Shown: positions 25,837-34,589, numbered from the stretch's first letter. The stretch is 64,000 bases of DNA from Sphingobium sp. SCG-1 (GCF_002953135.1 NZ_CP026372.1:2666001-2730000), one strand, 5' to 3'. The notes: a model not told the origin generated them from the sequence alone. Translations and numbers: made by a program.

Positions 25837-26529
25837 TTGCTTCGCGAGCTGGAATTTGCTTGCGGCTCGTGTACGGAGGGCGAGGTGACCGAACCACTTC
25901 GACACTTCGCCGACGAGACCAAGCTGCGGATCATCGCTGCCGCAGAATCGCTTTATGCCCAGCGCTCGATCGAGAGCGTGTCGCTCCGCGAAATTGCCCA
26001 GGCGGCGGGCAACCGAAACACCAATGCGGTGCAGTACCACTTCGGAAACCGCGCAACACTAGTGCAGGCGATCTTCGCTTGGCGGGTGTGGCAGATGGAG
26101 GGGCCGCGCGGCAGGGCACTGGCGCAGGCGGAAAAGAGCGGCGGACGATTCGACCTCGCAACCCTCATGCGCATTTTATGCGAGCCGATCCTTGACCTCA
26201 CAAACGACGAGGGCCTCCATACTTACGCTGCGTTCATGAGTAAGTACCTGCTTCAGCAACGACCTGTCGGAGTGTTTCATCCGGGCGACACGCGCGCCGA
26301 TCTCAACCAGAACCTGCGGCGCATCCTTGATCAGATTAACACATTGGTCGCCGCAGAAGATCCGCACTTTGGGGATTACCGCATCGGATTGTCCTACCTC
26401 GTGGTGCTCAACATGATTGTGCTCTCGAACAACGAAGGCTTGCACAAGCGCGAACCGGAACAATTCCGCAGACGCTTCGAAACCGCACTCACCATGGCAG
26501 TAGCCGCGCTAGAGAGCAGCTACACCTGA
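25837..26529 (+). CDS. TetR-family transcriptional regulator
   Basis: A 230-residue regulator. The helix-turn-helix lies at about residues 30-75 (KLRIIAAAESLYAQR, then SLREIAQAAG and NAVQYHFGN), the usual TetR start. The rest is the helical ligand-binding domain. The start is a TTG preceded by AAGGAG with a 6-base gap; no better ATG exists before the HTH, so the extra ~28 residues before it are probably real. It is divergent from the sulfatase-cluster receptor, with a 37-bp palindrome in between, so it most likely represses that cluster until the substrate or a breakdown product is present. Confidence 0.88.
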   Translation: MLRELEFACGSCTEGEVTEPLRHFADETKLRIIAAAESLYAQRSIESVSLREIAQAAGNRNTNAVQYHFGNRATLVQAIFAWRVWQMEGPRGRALAQAEKSGGRFDLATLMRILCEPILDLTNDEGLHTYAAFMSKYLLQQRPVGVFHPGDTRADLNQNLRRILDQINTLVAAEDPHFGDYRIGLSYLVVLNMIVLSNNEGLHKREPEQFRRRFETALTMAVAALESSYT

Positions 26530-26907
26530 CCACGCTCCGAAAACCCTGCACTTCAAATCCGGCCTCACTTCGACGCCAAATAGAAAAACGCTTCAGCATC
26601 AAGGGCGATGGGAGAGTTGCGTGTCCAAAGCATTCACTTACCCCACTTCCTTTGGGCTGATGATTGATTGCCGACGGTCCGCACCTGGGAACAATAAATC
26701 AGATGCTGAACGTCTTAAATGGGTCGTTTCGAGCGGGGCAGCTTCGGGCAACGGCCTTATCTCTCCCATGTCACCCGGAAAGGGTGGTTTGTGGACAGGC
26801 GGCTTCTGGGGAGATGATCGGCGATAGCTGACGTCGCATGGTGAAAAATGATCCGTCTACAATCGCCCCCAGTTGCGGTCATAAGTCGCCGGTGGTTATG
26901 TAGGCCC
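26530..26907. other. Intergenic, contains a dispersed-repeat copy
   Basis: No gene is seen in these ~380 bases. The one recognisable item is the dispersed repeat at 26667-26726. The rest may hold the promoter of the small hypothetical gene that follows. Confidence 0.5.
26667..26726 (+). repeat. Dispersed ~55-bp repeat, copy 3
   Basis: TGCCGACGGTCCGCA at its start and CTGAACGTCTTAAATGGGTC at its end. It aligns well with the copy at 38131 through the middle as well (GAACAATAAATCAG against GAACAACAAATCAG). Confidence 0.7.
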
Positions 26908-27234
26908 ATGGCGAATGCAATCCTCACGTTGGACCAAATGGACACGGGAGTGATCTTTTGGCATCGAGCAGATGAGCGAGCATTCTTCGAATGGCTTGAA
27001 CGCATTTCGTGCGTTGAGAGCGTAAAGGGCGAAGGCCAACGCGGTTTAGTGGTGCGATTGAAGCGCAGACCGGGCCAAGACGATTTACGGCAATTTCTCG
27101 CTCTAGCGCATCGGTATGGATTAGAGATGAGCAAGTTCGCCAAGTTTGAGACCAACGCCAACCGAGACTGGTTCCGCGATCCCAAGATGTTTTGGTATAA
27201 GCAAGTGTTCGGCGGAGCGAGCAGCACCAACTAG
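26908..27234 (+). CDS. Hypothetical protein, 108 residues
   Basis: I do not recognise a family. The protein is compact, charged and likely cytoplasmic, with a C-terminal aromatic motif (DWFRDPKMFWYKQVFG) of the sort conserved in small hypothetical proteins of this bacterial group. The ATG at 26908 starts the part that looks like protein; the open frame continues 20 codons upstream without a better start. No clear ribosome-binding site was found. It stands alone between the TetR gene and an insertion-sequence scrap, so the context says nothing about its job. Confidence 0.5.
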   Translation: MANAILTLDQMDTGVIFWHRADERAFFEWLERISCVESVKGEGQRGLVVRLKRRPGQDDLRQFLALAHRYGLEMSKFAKFETNANRDWFRDPKMFWYKQVFGGASSTN

Positions 27235-27314
27235 TTGGCCGCTAACCAGCAAAGAAGGAACATCTGCGGGTGGATTGCAGACTGCCGGCTTACGAGGGAA
27301 AATGTCGCAAAGCG

Positions 27315-27430
27315 GTCAGCCTACCTTGCCAATAATCTCTTCCAGCTTCTGCTTTTTGAGTGGCATTCTTCGTCCCTTTGTGGTCCAGATTATCATAGTC
27401 TTTGGGCCACTCAGCGGGGGGGGCAGATCA
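27315..27430 (-). mobile_element. Left-end scrap of an IS3-family insertion sequence
   Basis: Read on the minus strand, the outer end TGATCTGCCCCCCCC is followed about 65 bases later by ATG and a frame reading MPLKKQKLEEIIGKV, which resembles the first residues of IS3-type OrfA transposases. The frame ends at once and no more transposase follows, so only the end of the element remains. The identification rests on a short match. Confidence 0.5.
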
Positions 27431-27737
27431 TTGGTGCCCAATTATATCGACAACTACTTCAGCAGTGATGACGATCCTGAGGTTATGCCATTGACCAGTT
27501 AAACGGCAAAAAAATGGTCGCCTGTGGCCGAGGCTGGGCCACGTGCCTTGTCTGGTACTTTGGCGGCTTGCGGAACCGACTAACGTACGCCAACTAATTC
27601 AGTACTCGTTCGACTTCCTCTCGAAATCAGATGCGCAACGCTCCCCAGCTATGCCAAAAATTAAATATCAATGTAGTAGCATTGATGTATTTTAACCGGC
27701 AGAGAAAATCCCAAGAAAAAGCCTTGAGGGGAAAGCC
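27431..27737. other. Intergenic, AT-richer, no gene
   Basis: Nothing coding is seen. The last 100 bases are AT-rich and must contain the promoter of the DUF485/symporter pair; a GAGGGG ribosome-binding site ends 6 bases before the GTG at 27738. Confidence 0.45.
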
Positions 27738-28046
27738 GTGGAGAAAGCGCTCATTGAAGCGATCAAACAGCATCCTCGCTATAATGGCCTGGTGGCGCGC
27801 CGCTCTCGCTTCGGCTGGATGATGTCCGCTGTAATGTTCATCGCCTTTGTTGGCTTTACGATGTTGGTAGCGTTCGGCAAAGAATGGCTGGCCACGCCGA
27901 TCGGGCATGGCGTCACCTCTGTAGGCATACCTGTCGGGCTAGGCCTGATCGCTCTCGCCGTTCTGCTGACCGCCATTTACGTCGTGCGAGCCAATACTGT
28001 GTTCGACCGCGAAATGATGGCAATCCTGAAGGATGCGCGCCAGTGA
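27738..28046 (+). CDS. DUF485 inner-membrane protein
   Basis: A 102-residue protein with two membrane segments (about residues 25-47 and 63-84) and the DUF485 start motif (HPRYNGLVARRSRFGW). In many bacteria this gene precedes the acetate-type symporter, as here, and is thought to assist it; the exact role is unproven. The start is GTG with GAGGGG 6 bases before. Its stop overlaps the next start by four bases (GTGA), so the two are coupled. Confidence 0.9.
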   Translation: MEKALIEAIKQHPRYNGLVARRSRFGWMMSAVMFIAFVGFTMLVAFGKEWLATPIGHGVTSVGIPVGLGLIALAVLLTAIYVVRANTVFDREMMAILKDARQ

Positions 28047-29746
28047 AGGTCGCGCGCGCCGTGATCGTCGCACTCGCCCTGCTACCGCTCCCGGCCTATG
28101 CCGCGGCATTGGAAGGGGAGGCTGAGCGCCAGCCCATGAACTGGGTCGCGATCGGCATGTTCACGCTGTTCGTCGCGCTCACGCTCTCGATTACCAAAAA
28201 GGCCGCCCAGCGTACGAAGACCGCGGCGGACTTCTACACGGCGGGCGGGGGAATCTCCGGATTCCAGAACGGGCTGGCGATGGCCGGAGACTATATGTCC
28301 GCGGCGTCCTTTCTCGGCATCTCGGCGCAGATTTTCAACGATGGCTATGATGGGCTGATCTATTCGACCGGCTTCCTTGTCGGGTGGCCGATCCTGCTGT
28401 TCCTGATGGCAGAGCGGCTGAGAAACCTTGGCAAATACACGTTTGCCGACGTCGCCTCATATCGTTTTGCCCAGCCGCCGGTGCGCAGCTTCGCAGCAGG
28501 CAGTACATTGCTCGTCGTGTCCTTCTATCTCATCGCGCAGATGGTTGGCGCGGGGCAGTTGATCAAGCTGCTGTTCGGCCTGCCCTACACCTACGCCGTC
28601 ATCATCGTTGGTGCCCTGATGATGCTGTACGTCCTGTTCGGAGGCATGCGCGCAACGACCTGGGTGCAGATTATCAAGGCGGTGATGCTCCTCGCAGGGG
28701 CGACGTTCATGGCTATCATGGTCCTTGCGCAGTTTGGCTTTTCGCCCGAAGCGTTGTTCCGCCGCGCTGTCACGGTGAAGACCGATCTCGCACTTGCCGC
28801 CGGATCGTCCCCGGGCGAAGCGGCCGTAAAGGGCAGGTCGATCATGAGGCCCGGCAATTTCATCAAGGACCCCATCTCCGCCATTTCCTTCGGTTTGGCG
28901 CTGATGTTGGGCACGGCAGGCTTGCCCCATATATTGATGCGTTTCTTCACCGTCCCCAATGCGAAGGAGGCGCGCAAGTCCGTGCTCTGGGCAACGTCCT
29001 GGATCGGTTATTTCTACGTGCTGACTTTCATCATCGGTTTTGGCGCGATTGTGCTGGTCGCAACGGAACCAGGCTATCTCGACGGTGGTGGCATGTTGCG
29101 GGGCGGTGGCAACATGGCTGCCATCCATCTCGCGCACGCAATTGGCGGCAATCTGTTCCTCGGCTTCATATCCGCTGTCGCCTTTGCCACCATTCTTGCG
29201 GTAGTGGCAGGCTTGACACTCTCAGCCGCGTCCGCCGTCAGCCACGATGTCTATGCCACGGTTCTTCGCAAGGGGAAGGCAGACTCTGCCAGCGAGTTGA
29301 AGGTCTCACGGATTACTACACTCGCATTGGGGACTATGGCGATCTTGCTGGGCATCGCTTTTGAAAAGCAGAATGTGGCGTTTATGGTCAGCCTCGCCTT
29401 TGCGCTTGCAGCATCCGGCAATTTCCCGGTGCTGATTCTGTCCTTGCTGTGGAAGGGCTGCACCACGCGCGGCGTTGCGATCGGCGGCACAGTTGGGCTG
29501 CTGACCGCGTTCACTCTGACGATCCTGTCGCCAGCAATCTGGGTGAACGTTTTTCACATGACGAACGCGCCCTTCCCTTATGCCTCTCCTGCGATCTTTT
29601 CTGTTCCGGCAGGCTTCCTTGCCATCTGGCTGATCTCGCTACTTGATACAGGTACCCGCGCCGCCATCGACAAGGCGGGCTATGAAGCGCAACGCATCCG
29701 GTCGGAGACAGGGGTGGGTGCGGCGACCGCGTCAGCAGATCACTGA
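28043..29746 (+). CDS. actP: Cation/acetate symporter, ActP type (SSS family)
   Basis: A 567-residue sodium:solute symporter. A signal-like first segment (to about AYAAALE) precedes some thirteen membrane spans. Family features include FYTAGGGISGFQNGLAMAGDYMSAASFLG-type sequence near residues 65-95, the long loop containing KDPISAISFGLALMLGTAGLPHILMRF, and the ATILAVVAGL span. Such carriers take up acetate, propionate or related short acids with a cation. I chose the GTG at 28043 because AAGGA lies 9 bases upstream and it gives the usual signal start; an open frame runs further upstream through the DUF485 gene and is not used. The symbol is by family resemblance, and related substrates are possible. 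Confidence 0.88.
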   Translation: MKVARAVIVALALLPLPAYAAALEGEAERQPMNWVAIGMFTLFVALTLSITKKAAQRTKTAADFYTAGGGISGFQNGLAMAGDYMSAASFLGISAQIFNDGYDGLIYSTGFLVGWPILLFLMAERLRNLGKYTFADVASYRFAQPPVRSFAAGSTLLVVSFYLIAQMVGAGQLIKLLFGLPYTYAVIIVGALMMLYVLFGGMRATTWVQIIKAVMLLAGATFMAIMVLAQFGFSPEALFRRAVTVKTDLALAAGSSPGEAAVKGRSIMRPGNFIKDPISAISFGLALMLGTAGLPHILMRFFTVPNAKEARKSVLWATSWIGYFYVLTFIIGFGAIVLVATEPGYLDGGGMLRGGGNMAAIHLAHAIGGNLFLGFISAVAFATILAVVAGLTLSAASAVSHDVYATVLRKGKADSASELKVSRITTLALGTMAILLGIAFEKQNVAFMVSLAFALAASGNFPVLILSLLWKGCTTRGVAIGGTVGLLTAFTLTILSPAIWVNVFHMTNAPFPYASPAIFSVPAGFLAIWLISLLDTGTRAAIDKAGYEAQRIRSETGVGAATASADH

Positions 29747-30122
29747 TGCGGCTTATCTTCCGGGCGGGAAGCACGCCCAGTAAGAATGACTTGGCTATTC
29801 TTTGCAGGTCCAATGTAACGGCCGTTTTCGAGTGCCTCAAATCGCGACTGAACGTCTGCAAGGGGTCGACATTGGAAGGCGGTACGTGGGACGATGCTGC
29901 CGATCTACAGATATAGAACGAACGGCAGCTCGTATGGGGAGCTGACAGCCCCACGTTTTTGCCATCACATCCCCCCTTAACGACGCCACGCTCAATCTAT
30001 CGACGAGTCGGTGAATAAAGCGTCCCTTCTTGACCAATCTGCTATGTGAGTGGTCGAAAAAACTGTTGCCCCCACGCACAGGCGGCGTTGACTAATGTGC
30101 ATCATGTCATTACATTCACCAC
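29747..30122. other. Intergenic, contains a dispersed-repeat copy
   Basis: No gene is seen. Besides the repeat at 29817-29868 there is an imperfect dyad just before the next gene: AATGT at 30094-30098 and ACATT at 30112-30116, which may be an operator for the RHH protein encoded next. Confidence 0.45.
29817..29868 (+). repeat. Dispersed ~55-bp repeat, copy 4
   Basis: It ends with CTGAACGTCTGCAAGGGGTC, almost the same as the copy at 18806. The first half is more diverged (ACGGCCGTTTTCGAG). Confidence 0.65.
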
Positions 30123-30407
30123 ATGACTCGCGACAAAGCGCACCCGTTCCAGATGAGGGTCTCCTCGGACTGGCTCAACAAAATTGACGACTGGCGTCGG
30201 ACCCAGGCTGACCTGCCATCGCGCGCGGAAGCGATCCGCCGCCTCGTCGGCATGGGCCTCAGTTTCGGCATCGAGGTCGGCGACGAGATCTCGACGCCGG
30301 TCGGCCGAGCTACCGTCAAGCGGATCATGTCTGCGATTGGTCAGGTGGTCGTCGAAACGAAAAACGGCGACGGCCATGCTTTGCATTGTCCGAGATCGAT
30401 GCCGTAG
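30123..30407 (+). CDS. Ribbon-helix-helix-like small protein
   Basis: A 94-residue protein. The first ~45 residues (FQMRVSSDWLNKIDDWRR, then SRAEAIRRLVGMG) have the strand-helix-helix layout of RHH DNA-binding proteins, which bind as dimers and often repress their own operon. The second half (about 50-94) is beta-rich and not recognised. It is followed 21 bases later by the SMEK-domain gene in the same direction, so it may be that gene's regulator or partner, as in toxin-antitoxin or defence pairs. No good ribosome-binding site precedes the ATG, so the message may be leaderless or weakly translated. Confidence 0.7.
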   Translation: MTRDKAHPFQMRVSSDWLNKIDDWRRTQADLPSRAEAIRRLVGMGLSFGIEVGDEISTPVGRATVKRIMSAIGQVVVETKNGDGHALHCPRSMP

Positions 30408-30428
30408 ACGAGAACGGCTAAACGCAGA

Positions 30429-31448
30429 ATGCTGACACGCGGGCATCTGATCGGCCAGATCATCGACGACCTCGCCGGCATTGCCGCGCAGGCCAGGCAG
30501 CGCGGACGGCTGCACCTGTTCGACATCCACACCCACGTCGAGGACTTCGCCAGGGAGGTGCTCAACCGCGCGCTTGGGCTCGGCCTGTCGAACCTCAACC
30601 AGGAGCATTCAAACAATCCCGGGCTCGATCTAGGCGACGCCGCCGCGGGTTGGGCATTTCAGGTCACGGCCGACAAGTCCGGCGCCAAGGTCAGGGAGAC
30701 GCTCGACAATATCGGCGACCAACAGCGCGCGAAATATCCCAATATCCGCATCCTCGTGATCGGCGAGAAGCAAGGATCCTACACCTTTACCGGCGAGCCG
30801 TACGCGACGTTCGGCTTCACGCCCGAGATGGTCTGGGACTTCAACGACGTGTGCGGCCGGATCATGTCGCTGCCGATCGACGCTCTGGTCGATCTTGCCG
30901 GCTACGTGTCGCGCGAAACGCGCCGCGTGCGGATTGAACTCGAAATTCCGGATGAAGACGGGAAGTTCCCGACCAGCATCGACAATCTGATCGAGGCGCT
31001 GCCCCGGCCGCAATTGTCGAACGCGGCCAAGATGGAAGTATATTTCGACTCGGAGGAAACGCCCTTCGAGCGCGAAGAGACGGCCAAATCGATCGCCGAG
31101 CTGAGTGCGAGGCTCGCCGCGCTGCCGCGGCTGACCCGCGAGGTGTTCAAGTTCCTGGTCGAGCGCCGCGACGAGCGGTCGGCCGGCTTCCACGACGAAT
31201 TTCGCATCAGCGATCCCAAGCTCAGACGCATCTATCACGGCGACGATCTCGACGGCGACCTCGCGCTGCTCCAGGAAGCCCGACTGCTGAGCGCCAACGA
31301 GCCGGACAATTACGGCGAACCCGGCTACTGGCAGATCCACTTCCCGGGCTCGGGCTACAATTTCCACCTGATTTTCATCGAATATGTGACCGATCTCGGG
31401 CTCGACCTGCGCAAACCGCTCGTGACGCTCGACTTCTCGGATTTCTAG
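30429..31448 (+). CDS. SMEK-domain protein, nuclease-like
   Basis: A 339-residue protein. The first ~150 residues match the SMEK domain: GLGLSNLNQEHSNNPGLDLGD and then WAFQVTADKSGAKVRETL. The Asp of LDLGD, the Gln of FQVT and the following Lys fit a PD-(D/E)xK-type nuclease core. The middle is helical and Glu-rich (about 215-255), and the end is a winged-helix-like segment. SMEK proteins are found in defence neighbourhoods, but a mechanism is not established. It follows the RHH gene closely. A nuclease effector controlled by the RHH protein is the working idea; a regulatory protein is the alternative. Confidence 0.75.
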   Translation: MLTRGHLIGQIIDDLAGIAAQARQRGRLHLFDIHTHVEDFAREVLNRALGLGLSNLNQEHSNNPGLDLGDAAAGWAFQVTADKSGAKVRETLDNIGDQQRAKYPNIRILVIGEKQGSYTFTGEPYATFGFTPEMVWDFNDVCGRIMSLPIDALVDLAGYVSRETRRVRIELEIPDEDGKFPTSIDNLIEALPRPQLSNAAKMEVYFDSEETPFEREETAKSIAELSARLAALPRLTREVFKFLVERRDERSAGFHDEFRISDPKLRRIYHGDDLDGDLALLQEARLLSANEPDNYGEPGYWQIHFPGSGYNFHLIFIEYVTDLGLDLRKPLVTLDFSDF

Positions 31449-31485
31449 GCCGTTGGTGACGTTACGGAAGTTTACTGCAGGGGCA

Positions 31486-31622
31486 TTGCGCGCATCCGCA
31501 ACAAGGCGGCGGGCGAGGTTCTCGAGATCGAGAGCGACGAGCTCAACTGGGATGCCGTCGGCGGGACGAGCGGCAGATGGGGATCGAGGCACCTTCGACG
31601 TTTGGTTTCGTCAGTTCCGGAC
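31486..31622 (+). pseudogene. Scrap of a small hypothetical gene
   Basis: The frame reads IRNKAAGEVLEIESDELNWD, then shifts by one base to DERQMGIEAP before a stop. That order (GE-LEI, then a tryptophan, then ERxMG) is like a small conserved hypothetical family in alphaproteobacteria whose function is unknown. The start and the C-terminal half are missing, so it is a relic. Confidence 0.45.
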
Positions 31623-31673
31623 ACTGAGCTGACACACCCAAACATCGCCTTGTGGTCGCGTTCTGCCGGAATA

Positions 31674-31731
31674 GCTGCCGGTCCGCACGTGGGGAGCAAA
31701 ATTGTGGCGCTCAGCGGCCGATTTGGGTCGG
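31674..31731 (+). repeat. Dispersed ~55-bp repeat, copy 5
   Basis: GCTGCCGGTCCGCAC at the start, identical to the copy at 33107, and GGGTCGGC at the end. The middle is diverged. Confidence 0.6.
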
Positions 31732-31938
31732 CTTCGTAGAAAGCGAACGCCGCATCGTGGCACGAAGCCGCTATTCCTACCAGGGTCGCTAAACATCGGC
31801 GTCTTTACAAAAGCCAGCATTCGCGCGTTCTGCCGTCCGGGGTTCTGCGACCAATGGGACAGAAGTCGTGCGCGGGGCGGTTGAAAATGCGTTCCCGGTG
31901 AAGGTAAAGTAATGCGTCGCTCAACGGACTCATAGCCT

Positions 31939-32994
31939 TTATGAAGGACGTGAGCCACTCGATTGATCCAGGGCCGTCGCAATCTCGGTGAGCAACGCCA
32001 GCCGCTGCTCGAGCATGGTTCGCGATAACAAATCCGTCCTTGCCCAGTCAAACCGCTCGAACAGCGCCCGGTCAGAAAACAACATCTCATGGGCCTCGGC
32101 AGATGCCTGAGCAGCACGCAAAGCATCAGACCAGTTCACCTGACTGTGCGCCGACCTGGCGGCGATCTCTGCTCCGATACGCGCCTCAAGCGCCTCGATC
32201 GTCTGTCTTAACCGCTCGCGATCATCCACTGGATACCCGTCCTGCGTAAGGAGGTTAGGGAAGTCCGATGGAGCATTCTCGGTGATCGTGGTCTCAAGAA
32301 GCCGGATCGTCGAGATAACGTTCTGACAGAGCCACATCACCCGCTCTGGGGGCCAGGTTTCGCACAGCGAACGTCCGGAAGAGCTCCCGTACCCGATCTC
32401 GTGAACGAGGGCATGGCGGGTCATGAAGAGTTCCTCGAGCACGTCGCGCATCAATGGCTCTCGCACGACATCGCCGAACAGGCCAAGCTGTTCGATCACT
32501 ATAGGCTGGATCGTACTATCAGGCGACGTCGCGATGCCAAGCGCCTCGAACAGCGTCTTGAACACGCCGAGATATTCAGTCACCGAGCCAACGGTGAAGG
32601 AGACCCCGAGGAGCTGCGGGATAGACACCTTGGCCTGGATCATCTGCGAAAGCACCTTCGCCGGAACCTTGCCATCGAGCGCCTTGGCGTCGATCTTTTC
32701 CGGAAGAAAGGTGTAAAGATCGGTCAGCCGCGACCGGGCATGCCATTCCAGACAGGTCGCAAGACCGACCAAAGTGTAGGGTACGATCTCAAACCCATTC
32801 CACCACCAGTCGGCTCGCTCGTCTTTCTCGCCTTCGAGCTCGAACATTTGCGTGATTTGCTCGGTTTCGCGCAGAAGGAGGCGCGCGCGCTCGAGTGCTG
32901 AAAAGGCATTGAACTTGTTGACCGGTCCGGATGCATAGCGCCCGGCATAAGCGACATGCCGGTTGGGAGTGTTGTCATTGGCCACGTTGATCAT
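31939..32994 (-). CDS. Hypothetical protein with HEPN-type Rx4H motif
   Basis: A 351-residue, mainly helical, probably cytoplasmic protein. Near residue 190 it reads LEELFMTRHALVHEIG, in which Arg193 and His198 form the Rx4H signature of HEPN RNases or RNA-binding domains, set in a helix as expected. A second helical domain follows (about 240-345), with a coiled-coil-like stretch near 245-265. No close family is recognised. The gene is monocistronic and lies beside the RHH-SMEK pair, pointing the other way. HEPN proteins are often toxins or defence effectors; whether this one cuts RNA cannot be told from sequence. No strong ribosome-binding site is seen at the chosen ATG. Confidence 0.65.
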   Translation of the reverse strand: MINVANDNTPNRHVAYAGRYASGPVNKFNAFSALERARLLLRETEQITQMFELEGEKDERADWWWNGFEIVPYTLVGLATCLEWHARSRLTDLYTFLPEKIDAKALDGKVPAKVLSQMIQAKVSIPQLLGVSFTVGSVTEYLGVFKTLFEALGIATSPDSTIQPIVIEQLGLFGDVVREPLMRDVLEELFMTRHALVHEIGYGSSSGRSLCETWPPERVMWLCQNVISTIRLLETTITENAPSDFPNLLTQDGYPVDDRERLRQTIEALEARIGAEIAARSAHSQVNWSDALRAAQASAEAHEMLFSDRALFERFDWARTDLLSRTMLEQRLALLTEIATALDQSSGSRPS

Positions 32995-33106
32995 CCATAA
33001 AAATCGACACGCGATATCCGATGCAGCGGTGCTGCACAGCCCCTTATCGTTAGGCCAGCCATTGCCGACTGCGGAATGGCAACAGTTGGTCGATAACGGT
33101 GGCGAT

Positions 33107-33164
33107 AGCTGCCGGTCCGCACTCGGCGATCGAAAATCGCTGGCTGAATGGCGGCAAAGGGTCG
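33107..33164 (+). repeat. Dispersed ~55-bp repeat, copy 6
   Basis: GCTGCCGGTCCGCAC at the start and GGCGGCAAAGGGTCGAC at the end, with a diverged middle. It lies upstream of the HEPN-type gene and before the EAL relic. Confidence 0.65.
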
Positions 33165-33259
33165 ACAGCGCATCGGCAGCAACGCGCTACTTCTTGCAGT
33201 TAAGAGCCGAAGCCAAACTTTGAGGAACAGAGCACCCGTTCTCTTGTAGGGTGCGGCCG

Positions 33260-33646
33260 AAGAGCGCCCTGCTCGACACTTATGGCACCGGACAGTCGAC
33301 CCCGTCATACCTGCGGACGCTGCCGCTTTCCGAATTGAAGAACGACCGCAGCTTCGTTGAGCATGCGCACCGCAATCGTAACGACAATGGTGCGCTCCAC
33401 TATCGAGCGTGCGCACGACCTTGGCCTCAAAGTGGTCGCGGAAGGCATCGAGGAACCCGCCTGCCTTAAGCTTCTGCGCTCGGTAGGCTGCGAACTGGCA
33501 CAAGGTTATCTGATCAGCAGACCTTACTGGCCGGGCAGGTAAGTGCGCTGCTGGAAGCGGAGGCGGCTATTGCATGCACGCCACAGCACATCGATCCGGC
33601 CCGCATGGCCTATGAACAACAACGCACGAGGGCGTCAGCATGTTAA
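33260..33646 (+). pseudogene. C-terminal relic of an EAL-domain (c-di-GMP phosphodiesterase) gene
   Basis: Translated pieces give DTYGTGQSTPSYLRTLPLSE and LKNDRSFV, then after a frame change GLKVVAEGIEE and LAQGYLISRPYW. These are the last third of an EAL domain in order. The start of the domain, including the EAL signature itself, is absent and the frame is broken at least once, so the relic is not functional. A Gln/Arg-rich tail runs on to a stop at 33646. Confidence 0.8.
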
Positions 33647-33917
33647 AAGCGCTCTCTCCACCCCAAAGCTTTCTTTCGTCAGGATTAATTGCGCCGCGTC
33701 AGTGGCGATGCGCATGTCCCTAAAAAACATTACCTCGCCGCTGCATCCATCTTGGATTAGCCACGTAGCTTAACGGCAGATTAATTTACTCTCTCCCGCG
33801 TCCGCGCGGTGCACGTTGGTAAGGACCATCTCAAAAGATCGCAACGGCGCTCCACTGCTCGACGGTTCAAGTAGAGGTGCTTCGCGAACGACCGACGGGT
33901 TCAACAGGAGGAAGCCA
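33647..33917. promoter_or_regulatory. Upstream region of the DUF4331 operon
   Basis: No gene is seen. It ends with a strong AGGAGGAA ribosome-binding site at 33906-33913 just before the GTG start. A clear promoter could not be singled out; the AT-rich patch near 33770-33795 is the likeliest place. Confidence 0.4.
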
Positions 33918-34589
33918 GTGAAACATTACACTAAACTTTTGCTCGCGGGAGGCGGCGTGCTTCTTGCCATTCCGCTGGCGTTCATGGCTGCGGAGACATT
34001 TGCACCAGCGGCCGATCACCTCGATCCTCCAACCCGCACCGACCCGGCCATGGATACGACCCCCGATCGCCCGGCGGACATCGCCGACGTTTATGCCTGG
34101 CATACCGACACCAAAGTCATCATCGCGATGACCTTTGCCGGTCCACAGGCCACCACCGCGCCTGCTACTTACGATCGCGATGTTCTTTACACCATCAACA
34201 TCGCCAATGGCCCCAACAAAACGGTATCGACCATCCCGGTCACCGTTCGATTTGGGCGCGACAATACAGCCAATGGTACACAGTTTGGTGTTCAGATTGC
34301 CGGGTTACCGGGTGTGACCGGCGCTCTGACCGGTCCGGTCGAAACTAACCTCAGCAAGGATGGCGTTACGGCTCGCGCCGGGCTTTTCGACGATCCGTTC
34401 TTCTTCGACCTTCAGGGTTTCCGAACGACGACCAGCACGGGGACGTTGAGTTTCGACAAGACCCGCAACTTCTTCGCCGGTCAGAACCTGACGGCTGTGG
34501 TCCTGGAAATTCCGCGTGACCGTATCGCCAATGGCACGAACCCCATCGGCGTTTGGGGAACAACCGCCCGCTTTGGAGGACAGCTCTGA
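33918..34589 (+). CDS. DUF4331 family exported protein
   Basis: A 223-residue DUF4331 protein. A signal peptide or N-terminal anchor (LLLAGGGVLLAIPLAFMAAE) leads into the family motif AADHLDPP, then RPADIADVYAW, then a beta-rich body. The function of the family is unknown; the conserved His/Asp residues suggest metal binding, which is inference. I chose GTG at 33918 for the near-perfect ribosome-binding site; the open frame runs 34 codons further upstream. Its stop overlaps the next start (TGATG). It is the first of four tightly packed genes with a second exported protein, a TPR protein and a HupE/UreJ-like membrane protein. Confidence 0.85.
   Translation: MKHYTKLLLAGGGVLLAIPLAFMAAETFAPAADHLDPPTRTDPAMDTTPDRPADIADVYAWHTDTKVIIAMTFAGPQATTAPATYDRDVLYTINIANGPNKTVSTIPVTVRFGRDNTANGTQFGVQIAGLPGVTGALTGPVETNLSKDGVTARAGLFDDPFFFDLQGFRTTTSTGTLSFDKTRNFFAGQNLTAVVLEIPRDRIANGTNPIGVWGTTARFGGQL

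Larger units (their letters stand above)
31449..31938. other. Intergenic, holds a gene scrap and a dispersed-repeat copy
   Basis: Between the SMEK gene and the convergent HEPN-type gene. It holds the fragment at 31486-31622 and the repeat at 31674-31731; the remainder shows no gene. Confidence 0.5.

Noticed and set aside
28384..29364. A 326-codon frame within the symporter gene
   Set aside because: It lies in another frame of the actP-type gene, is rich in Arg/His as expected for a shifted frame, and shows no domain.
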